64,000 nucleotides of DNA from Novosphingobium sp. 32-60-15 (GCF_002280675.1 NZ_NCEN01000002.1:124001-188000), one strand, 5' to 3'; shown: positions 42,996 through 51,908, counted from the first letter of the stretch. The notes: a model not told the origin generated them from the sequence alone. Made by a program: numbers and translations.

Positions 42996-44159
42996 TCAAT
43001 ACGATCGCGGCAGGCCAAGGCTCTCGGCAATGCCGTTGCGTACCATTTCATTGGTGATCGGCCCTATCCGCCACAACCGCGAATCGCGCCAATACCGCTG
43101 CATGTCGGTTTCTGCAGAATAGCCCATGCCGCCCAGAATCTGGATACCGAGGTCTGCTGCCTGATTGGCATTTTCCGAAGCCATCAGCTTGAGCATGTTC
43201 GCTTCGACACCGACCGGCTCGCCCCGGCTTTGCTTGTCGGCGCAATACATCATCATAAGTTCGGTTGTCTTCTGCATTGTGGCAATGTCGGCCACGTAGT
43301 GTTGCAGACTTTGGAACCGGCCGATGATGCCGCCAAACGCCTTGCGCTGCTTCATGTAATCAACCGCGTCTTCAAGCACGCCGTCAATTACGCCAAGGCA
43401 GAATGCGCCAACCATGATGCGCTCGTTGTTCAGCGTAGGCAGTAGCATGTACCAGGCTTTGTGCGGCTCGCCCAACACCAGTTCGTCAGGCACAAAGGCG
43501 TCTTCGAAGTGGATCGAACACGATCCCATTGAACGCATGCCAAGCTTTGCCAGCGGAGTAATCTTTACGCCCGCTGTCTTGGTAGGCACCCAGAACAGGG
43601 TCAGTCCCTGATGCTTTTTCTCCGCAGTCTTGTCGCTGCGCGCGATGACCAGCAGATAGTCTGCCACATGGGCTGATGAACTCCAGATCTTTTCGCCATT
43701 GATTTTCCAACCGCCGTCGACGCGCTCTGCCGTGGTGGTCATCGCGCCGAGCAGGTCCGTTCCGCCCGCAGGCTCGGTAAAGGCAATTGCGGCCTTCAAC
43801 TGGCCGGTGGCGATCAGCGGCAGAAACTTCTTCTTTTGCTCGTCGCTCCCGTAAAGCCCGATGGATTTTGATCCTGCAAAAGACGTGATGCCCCAAATCC
43901 ATGCAAGGCCGCCCAGCGAACGCGCCAGTTCCCGCGCCAGCAGCATCTGCATCAGGACATCGCCCCCCTGACCGCCGAATTCCTCGGAAATGCCAACGCC
44001 GTGGAAGCCTGCTTCGGTGAACTTGTCCCACAAGGCAAAAGGATAGGCATGTTCGTCGGCTTCAAGCTTGCGGGCCCATTCCTTGGGCACTTCTGCATCA
44101 ACCCAACGGTGCACCATATCGCGGAACGAGCGGTATTCTTCGGGAAGTTCAAAATCCAT
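42996..44159 (-). CDS. Acyl-CoA dehydrogenase
   Basis: This 387-residue flavoprotein has the acyl-CoA dehydrogenase signatures AFTEPAGGTDLLG, NGEKIWSSSAHVADYLLV, LGMRSMGSCSIHFED and LGGMGYSAETDMQRYWRDSR. At the position of the canonical YEGT catalytic Glu it has G-P-I-T (WRIGPITNEM). The base must lie elsewhere, as in some other subgroups. It catalyses alpha,beta-dehydrogenation of an acyl-CoA. GGAG for its start lies within the gap to, and end of, the upstream GntR gene. Confidence 0.92.
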   Translation of the reverse strand: MDFELPEEYRSFRDMVHRWVDAEVPKEWARKLEADEHAYPFALWDKFTEAGFHGVGISEEFGGQGGDVLMQMLLARELARSLGGLAWIWGITSFAGSKSIGLYGSDEQKKKFLPLIATGQLKAAIAFTEPAGGTDLLGAMTTTAERVDGGWKINGEKIWSSSAHVADYLLVIARSDKTAEKKHQGLTLFWVPTKTAGVKITPLAKLGMRSMGSCSIHFEDAFVPDELVLGEPHKAWYMLLPTLNNERIMVGAFCLGVIDGVLEDAVDYMKQRKAFGGIIGRFQSLQHYVADIATMQKTTELMMMYCADKQSRGEPVGVEANMLKLMASENANQAADLGIQILGGMGYSAETDMQRYWRDSRLWRIGPITNEMVRNGIAESLGLPRSY

Positions 44160-44162
44160 GAG

Positions 44163-44861
44163 TCAGTCTCCGGTGATAGGGGTCGCCGCAACGCCATGAT
44201 CGGCAAGCGCGATCATGCGGGCGGCAAGGGAATCGAAATGGGCAAGCGCCTGCTCTTGGTCGCCAATGGTAATGGCGGCCAAAATCGCCTGATGCAGACG
44301 CAGGCCTGCCGGGCTGATCGTACTGGTGCCGTGCAGCAGAATAAACCGTGCGACAAGCGCCAACCGGTCCAGCGTTACGCGCAACAGTTCGCTATTGGCC
44401 GCAGCTGCAATAATCGTCGTGTGAAACGCATGACTTGCGCGGATCGCCTCAAGTTTGCCTTCTGGTCGGCATTCCTCGCCCAGACTGATCACGCGGGCGT
44501 AGCGTTCAACTTCAGCGCGCAATTCGCGCAATTGCGCTGGCGTCATATGCGGCATGCCCCGCACATAACCCAGCCGCCAAAGGTGCGCTTGCACTTCGAG
44601 CAAATCGCGCGTCGCGGCAAGGTCGATGGGGGTTACGCGTTTGTGGCGGTGCGCTTCAATCTCGACCAGTCCCTCAGCCTGAAGGACAGCCATCGCTTCG
44701 CGTACGGGTGTGGCACTTACCCCAAGTTGCACGGCAAGCGCGGTTTCACGCAAGAACGTTCCGGGTTCCAGCGCGCCGGTGACGATGGCATCGCGCAGGG
44801 AATCAACCACCACATCGCGGCGGGTTACGGGGATCTGGGAACGGACGAGCGAAAGCGACAT
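44163..44861 (-). CDS. GntR-family transcriptional regulator, FCD subfamily
   Basis: This 232-residue regulator has a winged helix-turn-helix at residues ~15-75 (LRETALAVQLGVSATPVREAMAVLQAEGLVEI) and an FCD domain at ~85-215. It heads the minus-strand acyl-CoA operon and diverges from the sulfatase-like/sulfotransferase operon. A 20-base palindrome at 44930-44949 in the shared promoter region is its likely operator, so it may repress both operons. Confidence 0.9.
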   Translation of the reverse strand: MSLSLVRSQIPVTRRDVVVDSLRDAIVTGALEPGTFLRETALAVQLGVSATPVREAMAVLQAEGLVEIEAHRHKRVTPIDLAATRDLLEVQAHLWRLGYVRGMPHMTPAQLRELRAEVERYARVISLGEECRPEGKLEAIRASHAFHTTIIAAAANSELLRVTLDRLALVARFILLHGTSTISPAGLRLHQAILAAITIGDQEQALAHFDSLAARMIALADHGVAATPITGD

Positions 44862-44929
44862 GGGGGCGGGCGACTCATGCGGAAGGAACCTTGTGGAAAC
44901 GGCTCTAATCCAAAATCGGAAACAGCACT

Positions 44930-44949
44930 ATACATTCTATAGAATATAT
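44930..44949. promoter_or_regulatory. Palindrome around ATTCTATAGAAT, likely GntR operator
   Basis: A perfect 12-bp palindrome (44934-44945) extends to an imperfect 20-bp one with flanking ATA/TAT. It lies 69 bases from the GntR start in the 243-bp divergent region. Its form is close to ATTGTATACAAT-like sites of VanR/FadR-type FCD regulators. Confidence 0.55.
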
Positions 44950-45029
44950 TGAAGGACTGATCACCGCTTGGCTTCAGCGCGATAGTCTGGGCGCGCCGCA
45001 ACTACTGACCGGCCTTGCCACACGCGGCA

Positions 45030-45046
45030 CCTGTCCCGACGATAGG
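45030..45046 (+). promoter_or_regulatory. Variant of recurrent dyad, CCTGTC-N5-GATAGG
   Basis: Both half-sites match the consensus but the spacer is one base longer. It lies 59 bases before the sulfatase-like gene at 45105. Confidence 0.45.
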
Positions 45047-45104
45047 TGGGAGTTGCAGTGGTCGTGATACCACCTGCAAAAATACACGCAGCCAGGAGAG
45101 GCGC

Positions 45105-46373
45105 ATGACCCGCTTTCGCACGCTCGACCATCCGATGATCGCCGCCATTGCGTGGAAACCTGATCGTCCGGCAGAATGGATTGGCGATAACATCGCGATG
45201 AACCGCGCCACATCGAATGCCTATCTCATTGCCGGCGATGACGGCGATGTGGTGATCAACACCGGTACAGCGGTGCAGGGGGAACAGATCCGGAAAAACT
45301 TCGAGGCGTTGATCGGTCGTCCGCTCAAGGTCTCGCAGATTGTCTTCACCCAAAGCCACCCCGATCACACCGGCGGCTGGCAGTTCTTTGCCGATGAAGG
45401 CGTACAAACCATCGTCCAGCGCAAATTTGAGCGGATTTGCGCAGAGCGCAAACTTATGGGGCGCTTTTTCACCCGGCGTAATGCCAAAGTTCTCGCCGCG
45501 TTGATCCCGCCGGGCGATACCGGATCGTACTGGTTCGAAGCGCGCGATCCCGAACCCCTCACCGTATTTGCCGACGCGCATGACATGACCGTCTCGGGCC
45601 GCGAATATCGTCTGCTGTCAATCCCGTCTGGCGAAACGCTCGATGCTCTCGCCGTATGGATGCCGCAGGAAAAGACGCTGTTCTTTGGCAATTGGGCAGG
45701 CGCAATCATGGGCGCATCGCCAAACTTCTATACCGCACGCGGTGATCGTGATCGCTCTATCGTGTTCTGGCTGGAAGAATGCCAGATGATGATCGACCTT
45801 GGGCCTGAAATGCTGGTCACCGGGCACGACGATCCGATTGTCGGTGCAGCCGCCGTGCGCGCACACCTCACGAAGCTGCGTGATGCGGTGCAATACCTTC
45901 ATGACACAACCGTCGCCGGCATGAACGAGGGCAAGACCCTGCCCGAACTGATGGCTACAATCGCGCTTCCGCCGCATCTGGTTCTGCGCGATGGGCGCGG
46001 ACCGGTGAACTGGTATGTCCGCGCGATCTGGGAAGAATATGCAGGCTGGTTCCGGCAGGAACGGACCAGCGAACTTTATGCCACGCCGCCCAGCGCGGTA
46101 TGGCCCGAAGTGGTTGCGCTGGCGGGCGGGGCAGGCGTACTTGCCGAAAAATCGCGCGCACACCTTTCCGCTGGCGATGTCGAAAAAGCGCTGCACCTGA
46201 TCGAGATGGCGGTTGTCGCTGCGCCCGACGATCGCGTGATACGCGAAACCGAACTGGCCGTTTACGAAGCCTTGGCCGACCGCACGCAGGGCCGTGTATT
46301 CGACGAACTCGGTTGGCTCGAAAGCGCCATCATCGAAACCCGCCGCGCGCTTGACGCCGGAACGGTTGCATAA
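45105..46373 (+). CDS. Metallo-beta-lactamase-fold alkylsulfatase-like hydrolase
   Basis: This 422-residue protein has an MBL-fold domain followed by an alkylsulfatase dimerisation domain (YAGWFRQERTSELYATPPSAV...LAGG...A-x-x-HLSAGDVEKAL). The first zinc motif reads T-Q-S-H-P-D-H, so the first His of the THxHxDH motif is Gln83; H85, D87 and H88 remain. SdsA1-type enzymes hydrolyse alkyl sulfate esters with two zinc ions. The change may alter metal content or reaction. It lies directly upstream of a sulfotransferase gene. CAGGAGAGG precedes ATG 45105. Confidence 0.85.
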   Translation: MTRFRTLDHPMIAAIAWKPDRPAEWIGDNIAMNRATSNAYLIAGDDGDVVINTGTAVQGEQIRKNFEALIGRPLKVSQIVFTQSHPDHTGGWQFFADEGVQTIVQRKFERICAERKLMGRFFTRRNAKVLAALIPPGDTGSYWFEARDPEPLTVFADAHDMTVSGREYRLLSIPSGETLDALAVWMPQEKTLFFGNWAGAIMGASPNFYTARGDRDRSIVFWLEECQMMIDLGPEMLVTGHDDPIVGAAAVRAHLTKLRDAVQYLHDTTVAGMNEGKTLPELMATIALPPHLVLRDGRGPVNWYVRAIWEEYAGWFRQERTSELYATPPSAVWPEVVALAGGAGVLAEKSRAHLSAGDVEKALHLIEMAVVAAPDDRVIRETELAVYEALADRTQGRVFDELGWLESAIIETRRALDAGTVA

Positions 46374-46388
46374 GGGAGGATCGCCATC

Positions 46389-47645
46389 ATGTCCGACGTT
46401 GCCGAAAAGATCCGCATTACCGATCTCGCCCATCCCGTACTGACCGAAGTCCAGGCAGGCGCGCTTGCCTTCAGCCAGGCGAATCCCGTCACACTTGACC
46501 CAGAAGTGGTGTTGGCCACGGCGCAAGCGGGGACCGACCTGTCCGATTTCGGCGCACCCGATTTCCGCGAACGCCTCGCCGTATGGATGCGCGCGGGCGA
46601 AAACGACACAGAATTGAGCGCAGCCGGGCGCGGCACCTTGTTCAGCGAAGCAGTGCGGCTCGCTTCCAATCGGCTCCAGCTTGAAGATACCGTACGGCGC
46701 CATCCCGAAATTCTCGATATTCCGATTGAGCGGCCTTTGATCATCGCAGGGCTGCCGCGTTCAGGCACGACTTACACGCTCCAGTTGATGTCCGCCGATC
46801 CGCGCCTGCGCTCTTTGCCCCATTGGGAAGCGGTGCGTCCTATCGCGGCACCGTGGATCAAAGATGGCAAGGACACGCGCTACGATCTGTGCGCTGCCGA
46901 ATGGGCGCAGACCGACGCTGTCATGCCCTATATCAAGATGATCCACGAATTTTCGCCCGATCACATATCCGAAGACATCGAACTGCAAGGCCTCGATTTC
47001 GGCGGGTATTACTTCGAATGGATCGCTCACGTCCCCGAATGGCGCGATTACCAGTTCGCGCATGATGCGACGTCTGTCATGCGCTATGTGCGCAAGGCGA
47101 TGCAGGTACTCAGCTGGCAGAAAGGCCCGAACCGCTGGGTCACCAAATGCCCGCAACATATGGAGCAATTGCTGGCGGTACGCGGCGCTTTCCCCGATGC
47201 CTACATTGTCATCAATCACCGCGATCCGGTCGCCTCGATCCAGTCGGCGATCACCGGCATTGCCTATGGCGCGCGGCTGACCCGCACCCGCGTCGATATG
47301 CAGGCCATCGCCGATTACTGGATCGACCGTTACGAAAGGCTGCTGCGCGCCTGCGTGCGTGACCGTGACCAGCTTGATCCGGCGCAATCCTGCGACATCT
47401 ATTTTCACGAACTGATGGCCGATCCGTTCGGCCAGCTTGAACGGGTATATGCAGGCGCAGGGGTGCCCTTCGACCAGCAGACCCGCGATGCATTCCAGCA
47501 GGCAATCGACGCCAACCAACGCGGCAAGCACGGTCAGCTTGTCTACAACTTGCGCGAAGATTTCGGGATTGAACCCGCCGCCATCCGCGAACGGTTCCAG
47601 TTCTATTATGACCGATTTCCCGACGTGCGCATCGAGGTGAAGTGA
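46389..47645 (+). CDS. PAPS-dependent sulfotransferase family protein
   Basis: This 418-residue protein has the 5'-phosphosulfate loop GLPRSGTT at residues 121-128 and the 3'-phosphate motif HRDPVASIQSAI near residue 278, with an N-terminal ~110-residue helical extension. It belongs to the Sulfotransfer_3-like group found widely in sphingomonads and mycobacteria. It would transfer sulfate from PAPS to a hydroxyl of a small molecule or lipid. GGGAGG lies upstream of ATG 46389. It is adjacent to a sulfatase-like hydrolase, its chemical opposite. Confidence 0.87.
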   Translation: MSDVAEKIRITDLAHPVLTEVQAGALAFSQANPVTLDPEVVLATAQAGTDLSDFGAPDFRERLAVWMRAGENDTELSAAGRGTLFSEAVRLASNRLQLEDTVRRHPEILDIPIERPLIIAGLPRSGTTYTLQLMSADPRLRSLPHWEAVRPIAAPWIKDGKDTRYDLCAAEWAQTDAVMPYIKMIHEFSPDHISEDIELQGLDFGGYYFEWIAHVPEWRDYQFAHDATSVMRYVRKAMQVLSWQKGPNRWVTKCPQHMEQLLAVRGAFPDAYIVINHRDPVASIQSAITGIAYGARLTRTRVDMQAIADYWIDRYERLLRACVRDRDQLDPAQSCDIYFHELMADPFGQLERVYAGAGVPFDQQTRDAFQQAIDANQRGKHGQLVYNLREDFGIEPAAIRERFQFYYDRFPDVRIEVK

Positions 47646-47754
47646 ACGGCCCCGCACTACCTGCCAGAAGAAAGGTTGCCAGTTATGCCATGGCAGGCAT
47701 GAACCTTCCAAACGCGCCTGCGATACAGCCGGGCGCATGGAACGCGGAGCGGAA

Positions 47755-48519
47755 ATGAACGGACTATTGTCGGTTGAAGGCAAGACGGCGTTGGTCACAG
47801 GCGGCGGCAGCGGCATCGGCCGGATGATCGCGCAAGTGCTCGTGGCGCAAGGTGTGCGCACCTACATCGTCGGCCGCACCGCCGCGACGCTTGAGGCTAC
47901 TGCCGCTGAATTGTCCGCCAGCGGCACATGCATCGCGCTGCCGGGCGATCTTTCAAACGTTGCAGGCGGGCGTGCGGTCGCTGCTGCCTTTGCCGCGCTT
48001 GAACCCCGGCTCGACCTGCTCGTGAACAATGCCGGCACGATGTACGATGCCCCGCTCGACAGCTTTACCGAGGAAGGTTGGGATCAGGTCGTCGATCTCA
48101 ATCTGAAGTCCGTGTTCTTCCTGACGCAGGCATTGTTGCCACAATTGCGCGCAGCGGCCTCTGCGGAATCCCACGCCGCTGTGGTCAACATCGGGTCAAT
48201 CGGCGGCCTGCGTATCGGGCCGAAGGAAAACTATTCGTATCAGGCCGCCAAGGCTGCGCTGCACCACATGTCGGGCGGCCTTGCCAAGCGCCTTGCGGCA
48301 GAAAACATTACCGTCAACGCCATCGCACCCGGCTTCTTCCCCTCGGCGTTGACCCCGGTCGACAAGCCCGAAATTGTCGAGATGATGTCTAACATGGTGC
48401 CGCGCAAGCGTATCGGCACGCCCGAAGATATCGGCGGCACGGTGGCGTTCCTCGCCAGTCGCGCGGCCAGCTTCATCACCGGAGCGGTCATTCCCCTCGA
48501 AGGCGGCATGGCGCTCTGA
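47755..48519 (+). CDS. SDR, RhlG-like (SDR 12)
   Basis: A 254-residue SDR with TGGGSGIGRMIAQVL, LVNNAG, NIGSIGG and YQAAK, plus NAIAPGFFPSALTP. It resembles SDR 11 (41089) throughout. Both have the GRMIA helix and CIALPxDLS, which point to the RhlG-type subgroup. GGAG precedes ATG 47755 at 5 bases; the upstream ATG 47737 is an alternative. It lies 16 bases before the epoxide hydrolase gene in one operon. Confidence 0.87.
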   Translation: MNGLLSVEGKTALVTGGGSGIGRMIAQVLVAQGVRTYIVGRTAATLEATAAELSASGTCIALPGDLSNVAGGRAVAAAFAALEPRLDLLVNNAGTMYDAPLDSFTEEGWDQVVDLNLKSVFFLTQALLPQLRAAASAESHAAVVNIGSIGGLRIGPKENYSYQAAKAALHHMSGGLAKRLAAENITVNAIAPGFFPSALTPVDKPEIVEMMSNMVPRKRIGTPEDIGGTVAFLASRAASFITGAVIPLEGGMAL

Positions 48520-48535
48520 TCGGCAAGGACCAGAC

Positions 48536-49717
48536 GTGAGCGCAACCGTCATCACGCCCTTCGAGGTCGCAATCGAAGCAGACGACATCGCGGACTTGCG
48601 CAGCCGGTTGGCGCGCACGCGCTGGACCGACTGGCTGCCGGATAGCGGTTGGGGCTCTGGCATCGACGAAGCCTTTATCAAACGGCTTTGCGCCTATTGG
48701 CAGGACGGCTTCGATTTCAGCGCCTTCGCCGCGCGGCTCAACGCCTACCCGCAATTCATCGCCAATACCGACGGCGAACAAATGCATTTCTACCACGCCA
48801 AATCCCCTGTCCCGTCCGCACGTCCGCTGGTGCTGGTTCATGGCTGGCCGGGGTCGGTAGTGGAATTCCTCGATCTGATCGGCCCGCTTACCGATCCGCA
48901 AGCGCACGGCGGGAATGCCGCCGACGCATTTCACGTGATCGTCCCTTCGCTGCCCGGCTACGGCTTTTCCGGACCAACCCTGAACCCCGGCGTCAATGCG
49001 CACAAAGCAGGCGCGATGATCGCCGCCGTAATGGAAGCGCTCGGCTATTCGCGCTATTTCCTGCAAGGCGGGGATTGGGGCGCTATCGTCACCAGCGCGA
49101 TGGCGCAGAACTACCCTGACCGGGTCGCTGCGTTGCATATCAACATGGCACCGGGCGGTCCCAACAACCCTGCGATCCCGGTTGCAGGTCTGGATGCCGA
49201 AGAGGCTGCCGAATACGCGCGCCTTGGCCAGCACATGGCAATCGATTCGGCCTATGCTTTCGTCCAGTCCACCCGCCCGCAGACGCTGGCAGTGGCCATG
49301 AACGATTCCCCCGCAGGCCTTGCCGCGTGGATCATCGACAAATTTTATGCATGGACCGATCACGGCGGCGATCTTGAATCCGTATTCGGCCTTGATCACT
49401 TGCTGGACAACCTGTCGGTCTACTGGTTCACCGGCACCGCCGGTTCCAGCTTCCGGCTTTATCACGAAAGCAATTTCCGCAGCGCTTACGCCCATGCCGT
49501 GGTTGATGTGCCGACCGGTGTCGCGCGGTTTGCGGGCGAGCCGTTTCGCTGGCCACGTTCGCTGGTCGAAGCCACTTACCGCAATGTCGTGGACTGGCAG
49601 GAACTGGCGCACGGCGGACACTTCGCCGCGTTCCAGCGCCCGGACGATTTCCTGCGCGTGGTGCGCGGCTTCTTTTCCCGCCAGCAAATCGCCGCGCCCG
49701 AATCCAACGCAATCTGA
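48536..49717 (+). CDS. Epoxide hydrolase (alpha/beta-hydrolase, EHN type)
   Basis: This 393-residue protein has an N-terminal EHN domain (residues ~5-110), the oxyanion-hole HGWPG at 102-106, the nucleophile Asp180 in GGDWGA, and a C-terminal catalytic His near 362 in GGHFAAFQRP. It hydrolyses an epoxide to a trans-diol, as in juvenile-hormone- and microsomal-type enzymes. In this operon it could open an epoxide made by a P450 or monooxygenase. Start GTG 48536 follows AAGGACC. Confidence 0.93.
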   Translation: MSATVITPFEVAIEADDIADLRSRLARTRWTDWLPDSGWGSGIDEAFIKRLCAYWQDGFDFSAFAARLNAYPQFIANTDGEQMHFYHAKSPVPSARPLVLVHGWPGSVVEFLDLIGPLTDPQAHGGNAADAFHVIVPSLPGYGFSGPTLNPGVNAHKAGAMIAAVMEALGYSRYFLQGGDWGAIVTSAMAQNYPDRVAALHINMAPGGPNNPAIPVAGLDAEEAAEYARLGQHMAIDSAYAFVQSTRPQTLAVAMNDSPAGLAAWIIDKFYAWTDHGGDLESVFGLDHLLDNLSVYWFTGTAGSSFRLYHESNFRSAYAHAVVDVPTGVARFAGEPFRWPRSLVEATYRNVVDWQELAHGGHFAAFQRPDDFLRVVRGFFSRQQIAAPESNAI

Positions 49718-49731
49718 CGTACGAGAGGACA

Positions 49732-50682
49732 ATGACAATGGCTAATCCCGAGCCCGCCGGCGGCCCCGCCATTCACTCGCTGGATCATTTCTGCTTAAGC
49801 GTGCCTGATCTCGAAACGGCGCGGTCTTTCTACAGCGAATTCGGTCTCGACGTGCGCGATGCAGGTGACAGCCTAGAGCTTTACACCTTCGGCAATCCGC
49901 ATCGCTGGGCGGTAATCCGTCAGGGTGGCGCACGCAAAAAGCTCGAATATGTCGCGTTCGGCGTGTTCCAGGGCGAACTTGGAGCATTCCGCCAGAAATT
50001 TGACAGGCTCGGCATCGAAGTTATCGACACTCCGGCCATGGGTGAAGCCGGCGGCATCTGGTTCCGCAATCCCGATGGCATGCCCATGCAGGTGATCGAG
50101 GCGGAAAAGTGTTCGCCCGATACCAAGGCACAGTTCCTGACCAGATCGGTCGGCCCCGGCGAATGCGCTGCAATCGCGCGTAGCCAGGCCCCGCGCGTTC
50201 AGCCACGCCGCCTGTCGCACTTCGCAATCTTCAGCAGTGATGTCCTGCGCGACATCGCATTTTACGAAGCCACTTTGGGCTTCAAGCTGTCCGACCGTTC
50301 CGAAGATGCGGTGGCATTCATGCACGGGATTCATGGCAGCGACCACCACATGCTGGCGCTGGTTGGATCGACCGGCGCGGGCATGCATCATTGCAGCTGG
50401 GATGTCGGTTCCATTCAGGAAGTCGGCGTCGGCGGATCACATATGGCGAGCCTGGGCTTCGAAAAGGGATGGGGCATGGGCCAGCACGTGCTGGGCGCCA
50501 ACTACTTCCACTACGTACCCGATCCGTGGGGCAGCTATGCCGAATACAGCTGCGACATCGATTTCATTCCGGCAGGGCATGACTGGCCCGCAGATAATCA
50601 TGCGCCCGAGGACTCGATGTTCCTGTGGGGGCCGATGCCGCCCGAAAACTTCATCACCAATTTCGAACTTCAGGACGCCTGA
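49732..50682 (+). CDS. Type I extradiol ring-cleavage dioxygenase (VOC family)
   Basis: This 316-residue protein has two VOC domains, as in BphC/HsaC-type enzymes. Metal ligands can be placed at H163 (RLSHFAIF), H219 or H220 (GMHHCSWDV) and E271 (SYAEYSCD). The C-terminal active-site order and the YVPDPWG strand support Fe(II)-dependent meta-cleavage of a catechol. A GAGAGGACA ribosome site precedes the first ATG. It is followed by an alpha/beta hydrolase, which may process the cleaved product or an earlier ester. Confidence 0.9.
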   Translation: MTMANPEPAGGPAIHSLDHFCLSVPDLETARSFYSEFGLDVRDAGDSLELYTFGNPHRWAVIRQGGARKKLEYVAFGVFQGELGAFRQKFDRLGIEVIDTPAMGEAGGIWFRNPDGMPMQVIEAEKCSPDTKAQFLTRSVGPGECAAIARSQAPRVQPRRLSHFAIFSSDVLRDIAFYEATLGFKLSDRSEDAVAFMHGIHGSDHHMLALVGSTGAGMHHCSWDVGSIQEVGVGGSHMASLGFEKGWGMGQHVLGANYFHYVPDPWGSYAEYSCDIDFIPAGHDWPADNHAPEDSMFLWGPMPPENFITNFELQDA

Positions 50683-50721
50683 CGCCGGCCCGCTGCATCG
50701 ATATTCAAGGACAACAGAACG

Positions 50722-51453
50722 ATGGCAAATGTAGTATTTCTCCACGGCGGCGGCATGGGCGGTTGGGTCTGGGCTGAACTGGCCGACACCCTGCGCGCCG
50801 AAGGGCACAAAGTGTTTACGCCCACGTTTACCGGCTTTGGCGAACGCGCGCACCTGATCGGACGCGATGTGACGCATGATGTCCACGTGACAGATATCGT
50901 CAACGTACTCACGTATGAAGACTTGCGCGATGTTGTGCTGGTCGCGTTCAGCTATGCCGGGACCGTAGCACCAGGCGTCGTCGCCCGCGCAGGTGACCGG
51001 ATCGCCCGCGTAATCTACTTTGACGGCATCGTGCCGCTGACCGGCAAAAGCGTCGGCGAAGCAGTGGGCTATATGAAGACAGAAGATGCCGCAGGGCTTG
51101 ATGCTCTGCTCGCCTCGGGCGAAGGCCCGATCGGCACCGGCGTTGACGAAATGCAGCGCAATGGTGCCAAGGAAAAGCCGATGAAGATGTCGGCTGAACG
51201 ACAGGAATGGCTACTCGCCCATCTCAGCGACATGCCCTTGCGCGGCATGGTCAGCCCGGTCACTCACGGCGCAGAAGCGATCGACAAGCCTGTCGATTAT
51301 CTCGCCATTCTGGGGGACGTGATGGACCCGGTACAGCACGACCGCGCCCGCGCACTCGGCTGGAATGTCGAGACTGCCGGTCCCGATATCGACCACGCCT
51401 TCATCGTCGGTGCGCCCGAACGCGCTCTGGCGTTCTTGCGTCCTCGTCTTTGA
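50722..51453 (+). CDS. Alpha/beta hydrolase with unusual AFSYAG nucleophile elbow
   Basis: This 243-residue alpha/beta hydrolase has the N-terminal oxyanion segment FLHGGGMGGWVW, Ser in VAFSYAG (residue ~77), Asp in DVMDPVQ and His in DIDHAFI. It resembles esterase/hydroxynitrile-lyase-like (MES-type) members more than MhpC-type C-C hydrolases. Both glycines of the G-x-S-x-G elbow are Ala. It probably hydrolyses an ester or lactone in the pathway. Last gene of the 45105-51453 operon. Confidence 0.86.
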   Translation: MANVVFLHGGGMGGWVWAELADTLRAEGHKVFTPTFTGFGERAHLIGRDVTHDVHVTDIVNVLTYEDLRDVVLVAFSYAGTVAPGVVARAGDRIARVIYFDGIVPLTGKSVGEAVGYMKTEDAAGLDALLASGEGPIGTGVDEMQRNGAKEKPMKMSAERQEWLLAHLSDMPLRGMVSPVTHGAEAIDKPVDYLAILGDVMDPVQHDRARALGWNVETAGPDIDHAFIVGAPERALAFLRPRL

Positions 51454-51521
51454 TACCTGCACCTGCGCGTGTTGGTTTGTCTCCTCAGGGAAGCACGCCA
51501 ACACCGCGGGGCAGAGAACTG

Positions 51522-51908
51522 TCAGCTTTTCGCCGGAGTTTCGGGGCGAGCGCGCCCCCCGAATTCGCGCGACCAATGCATCAGCGCCCAGATCGCCGGT
51601 TCAAGCGCAATCGTGGCATCTGTCATCGCATATTCAACACGCGGCGGCACTTCGGCAAATACAGTGCGTGTCACCAACCCGTCGGCTTCAAGTTCGCGCA
51701 GTTGCCGGGTCAGCATGTGCTGGGTCACCCCGCCAATTGTCCGCAGCAATTCTCCGAAGCGATGTGCCCGGTGATAAAGCAGCCACAGAATCTCAAGCTT
51801 CCATTTCCCCGAAATAAGCGTCAGCGCCCTGCGTAATTCGGCATAGTCTTCGGGTTTGACCTCTTGATTCTTCAAGATAGGCTGGTTTTCCGCAATAGGC
51901 ACATTCAT
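51522..51908 (-). CDS. HxlR-family transcriptional regulator
   Basis: This 128-residue single-domain winged-helix protein has the HxlR signatures LISGKWKLEILWLL, RFGELLRTIGGVTQHMLTRQLRELEADGLV and a late wing with PPRVEYAMT. It lacks the N-terminal Cys-based redox sensing of some members (none in the first 20 residues). It is divergent from the P450 gene at 52064, which is its likely target. The 155-bp gap holds no clear dyad of the recurrent type. Confidence 0.92.
   Translation of the reverse strand: MNVPIAENQPILKNQEVKPEDYAELRRALTLISGKWKLEILWLLYHRAHRFGELLRTIGGVTQHMLTRQLRELEADGLVTRTVFAEVPPRVEYAMTDATIALEPAIWALMHWSREFGGRARPETPAKS

Noticed and set aside
46838..46853. CCTATCG inside the sulfotransferase gene
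   Set aside because: The second half-site is absent and the position is deep in coding sequence, so it is treated as a chance match to the recurrent dyad.
48488..49738. 416-codon open frame antisense to the epoxide hydrolase
   Set aside because: The plus strand has the complete catalytic set of an epoxide hydrolase; the antisense product shows no family features.
51876..51881. GATAGG near the start of the HxlR gene
   Set aside because: It lies inside the coding sequence without the flanking C and without a second half-site.
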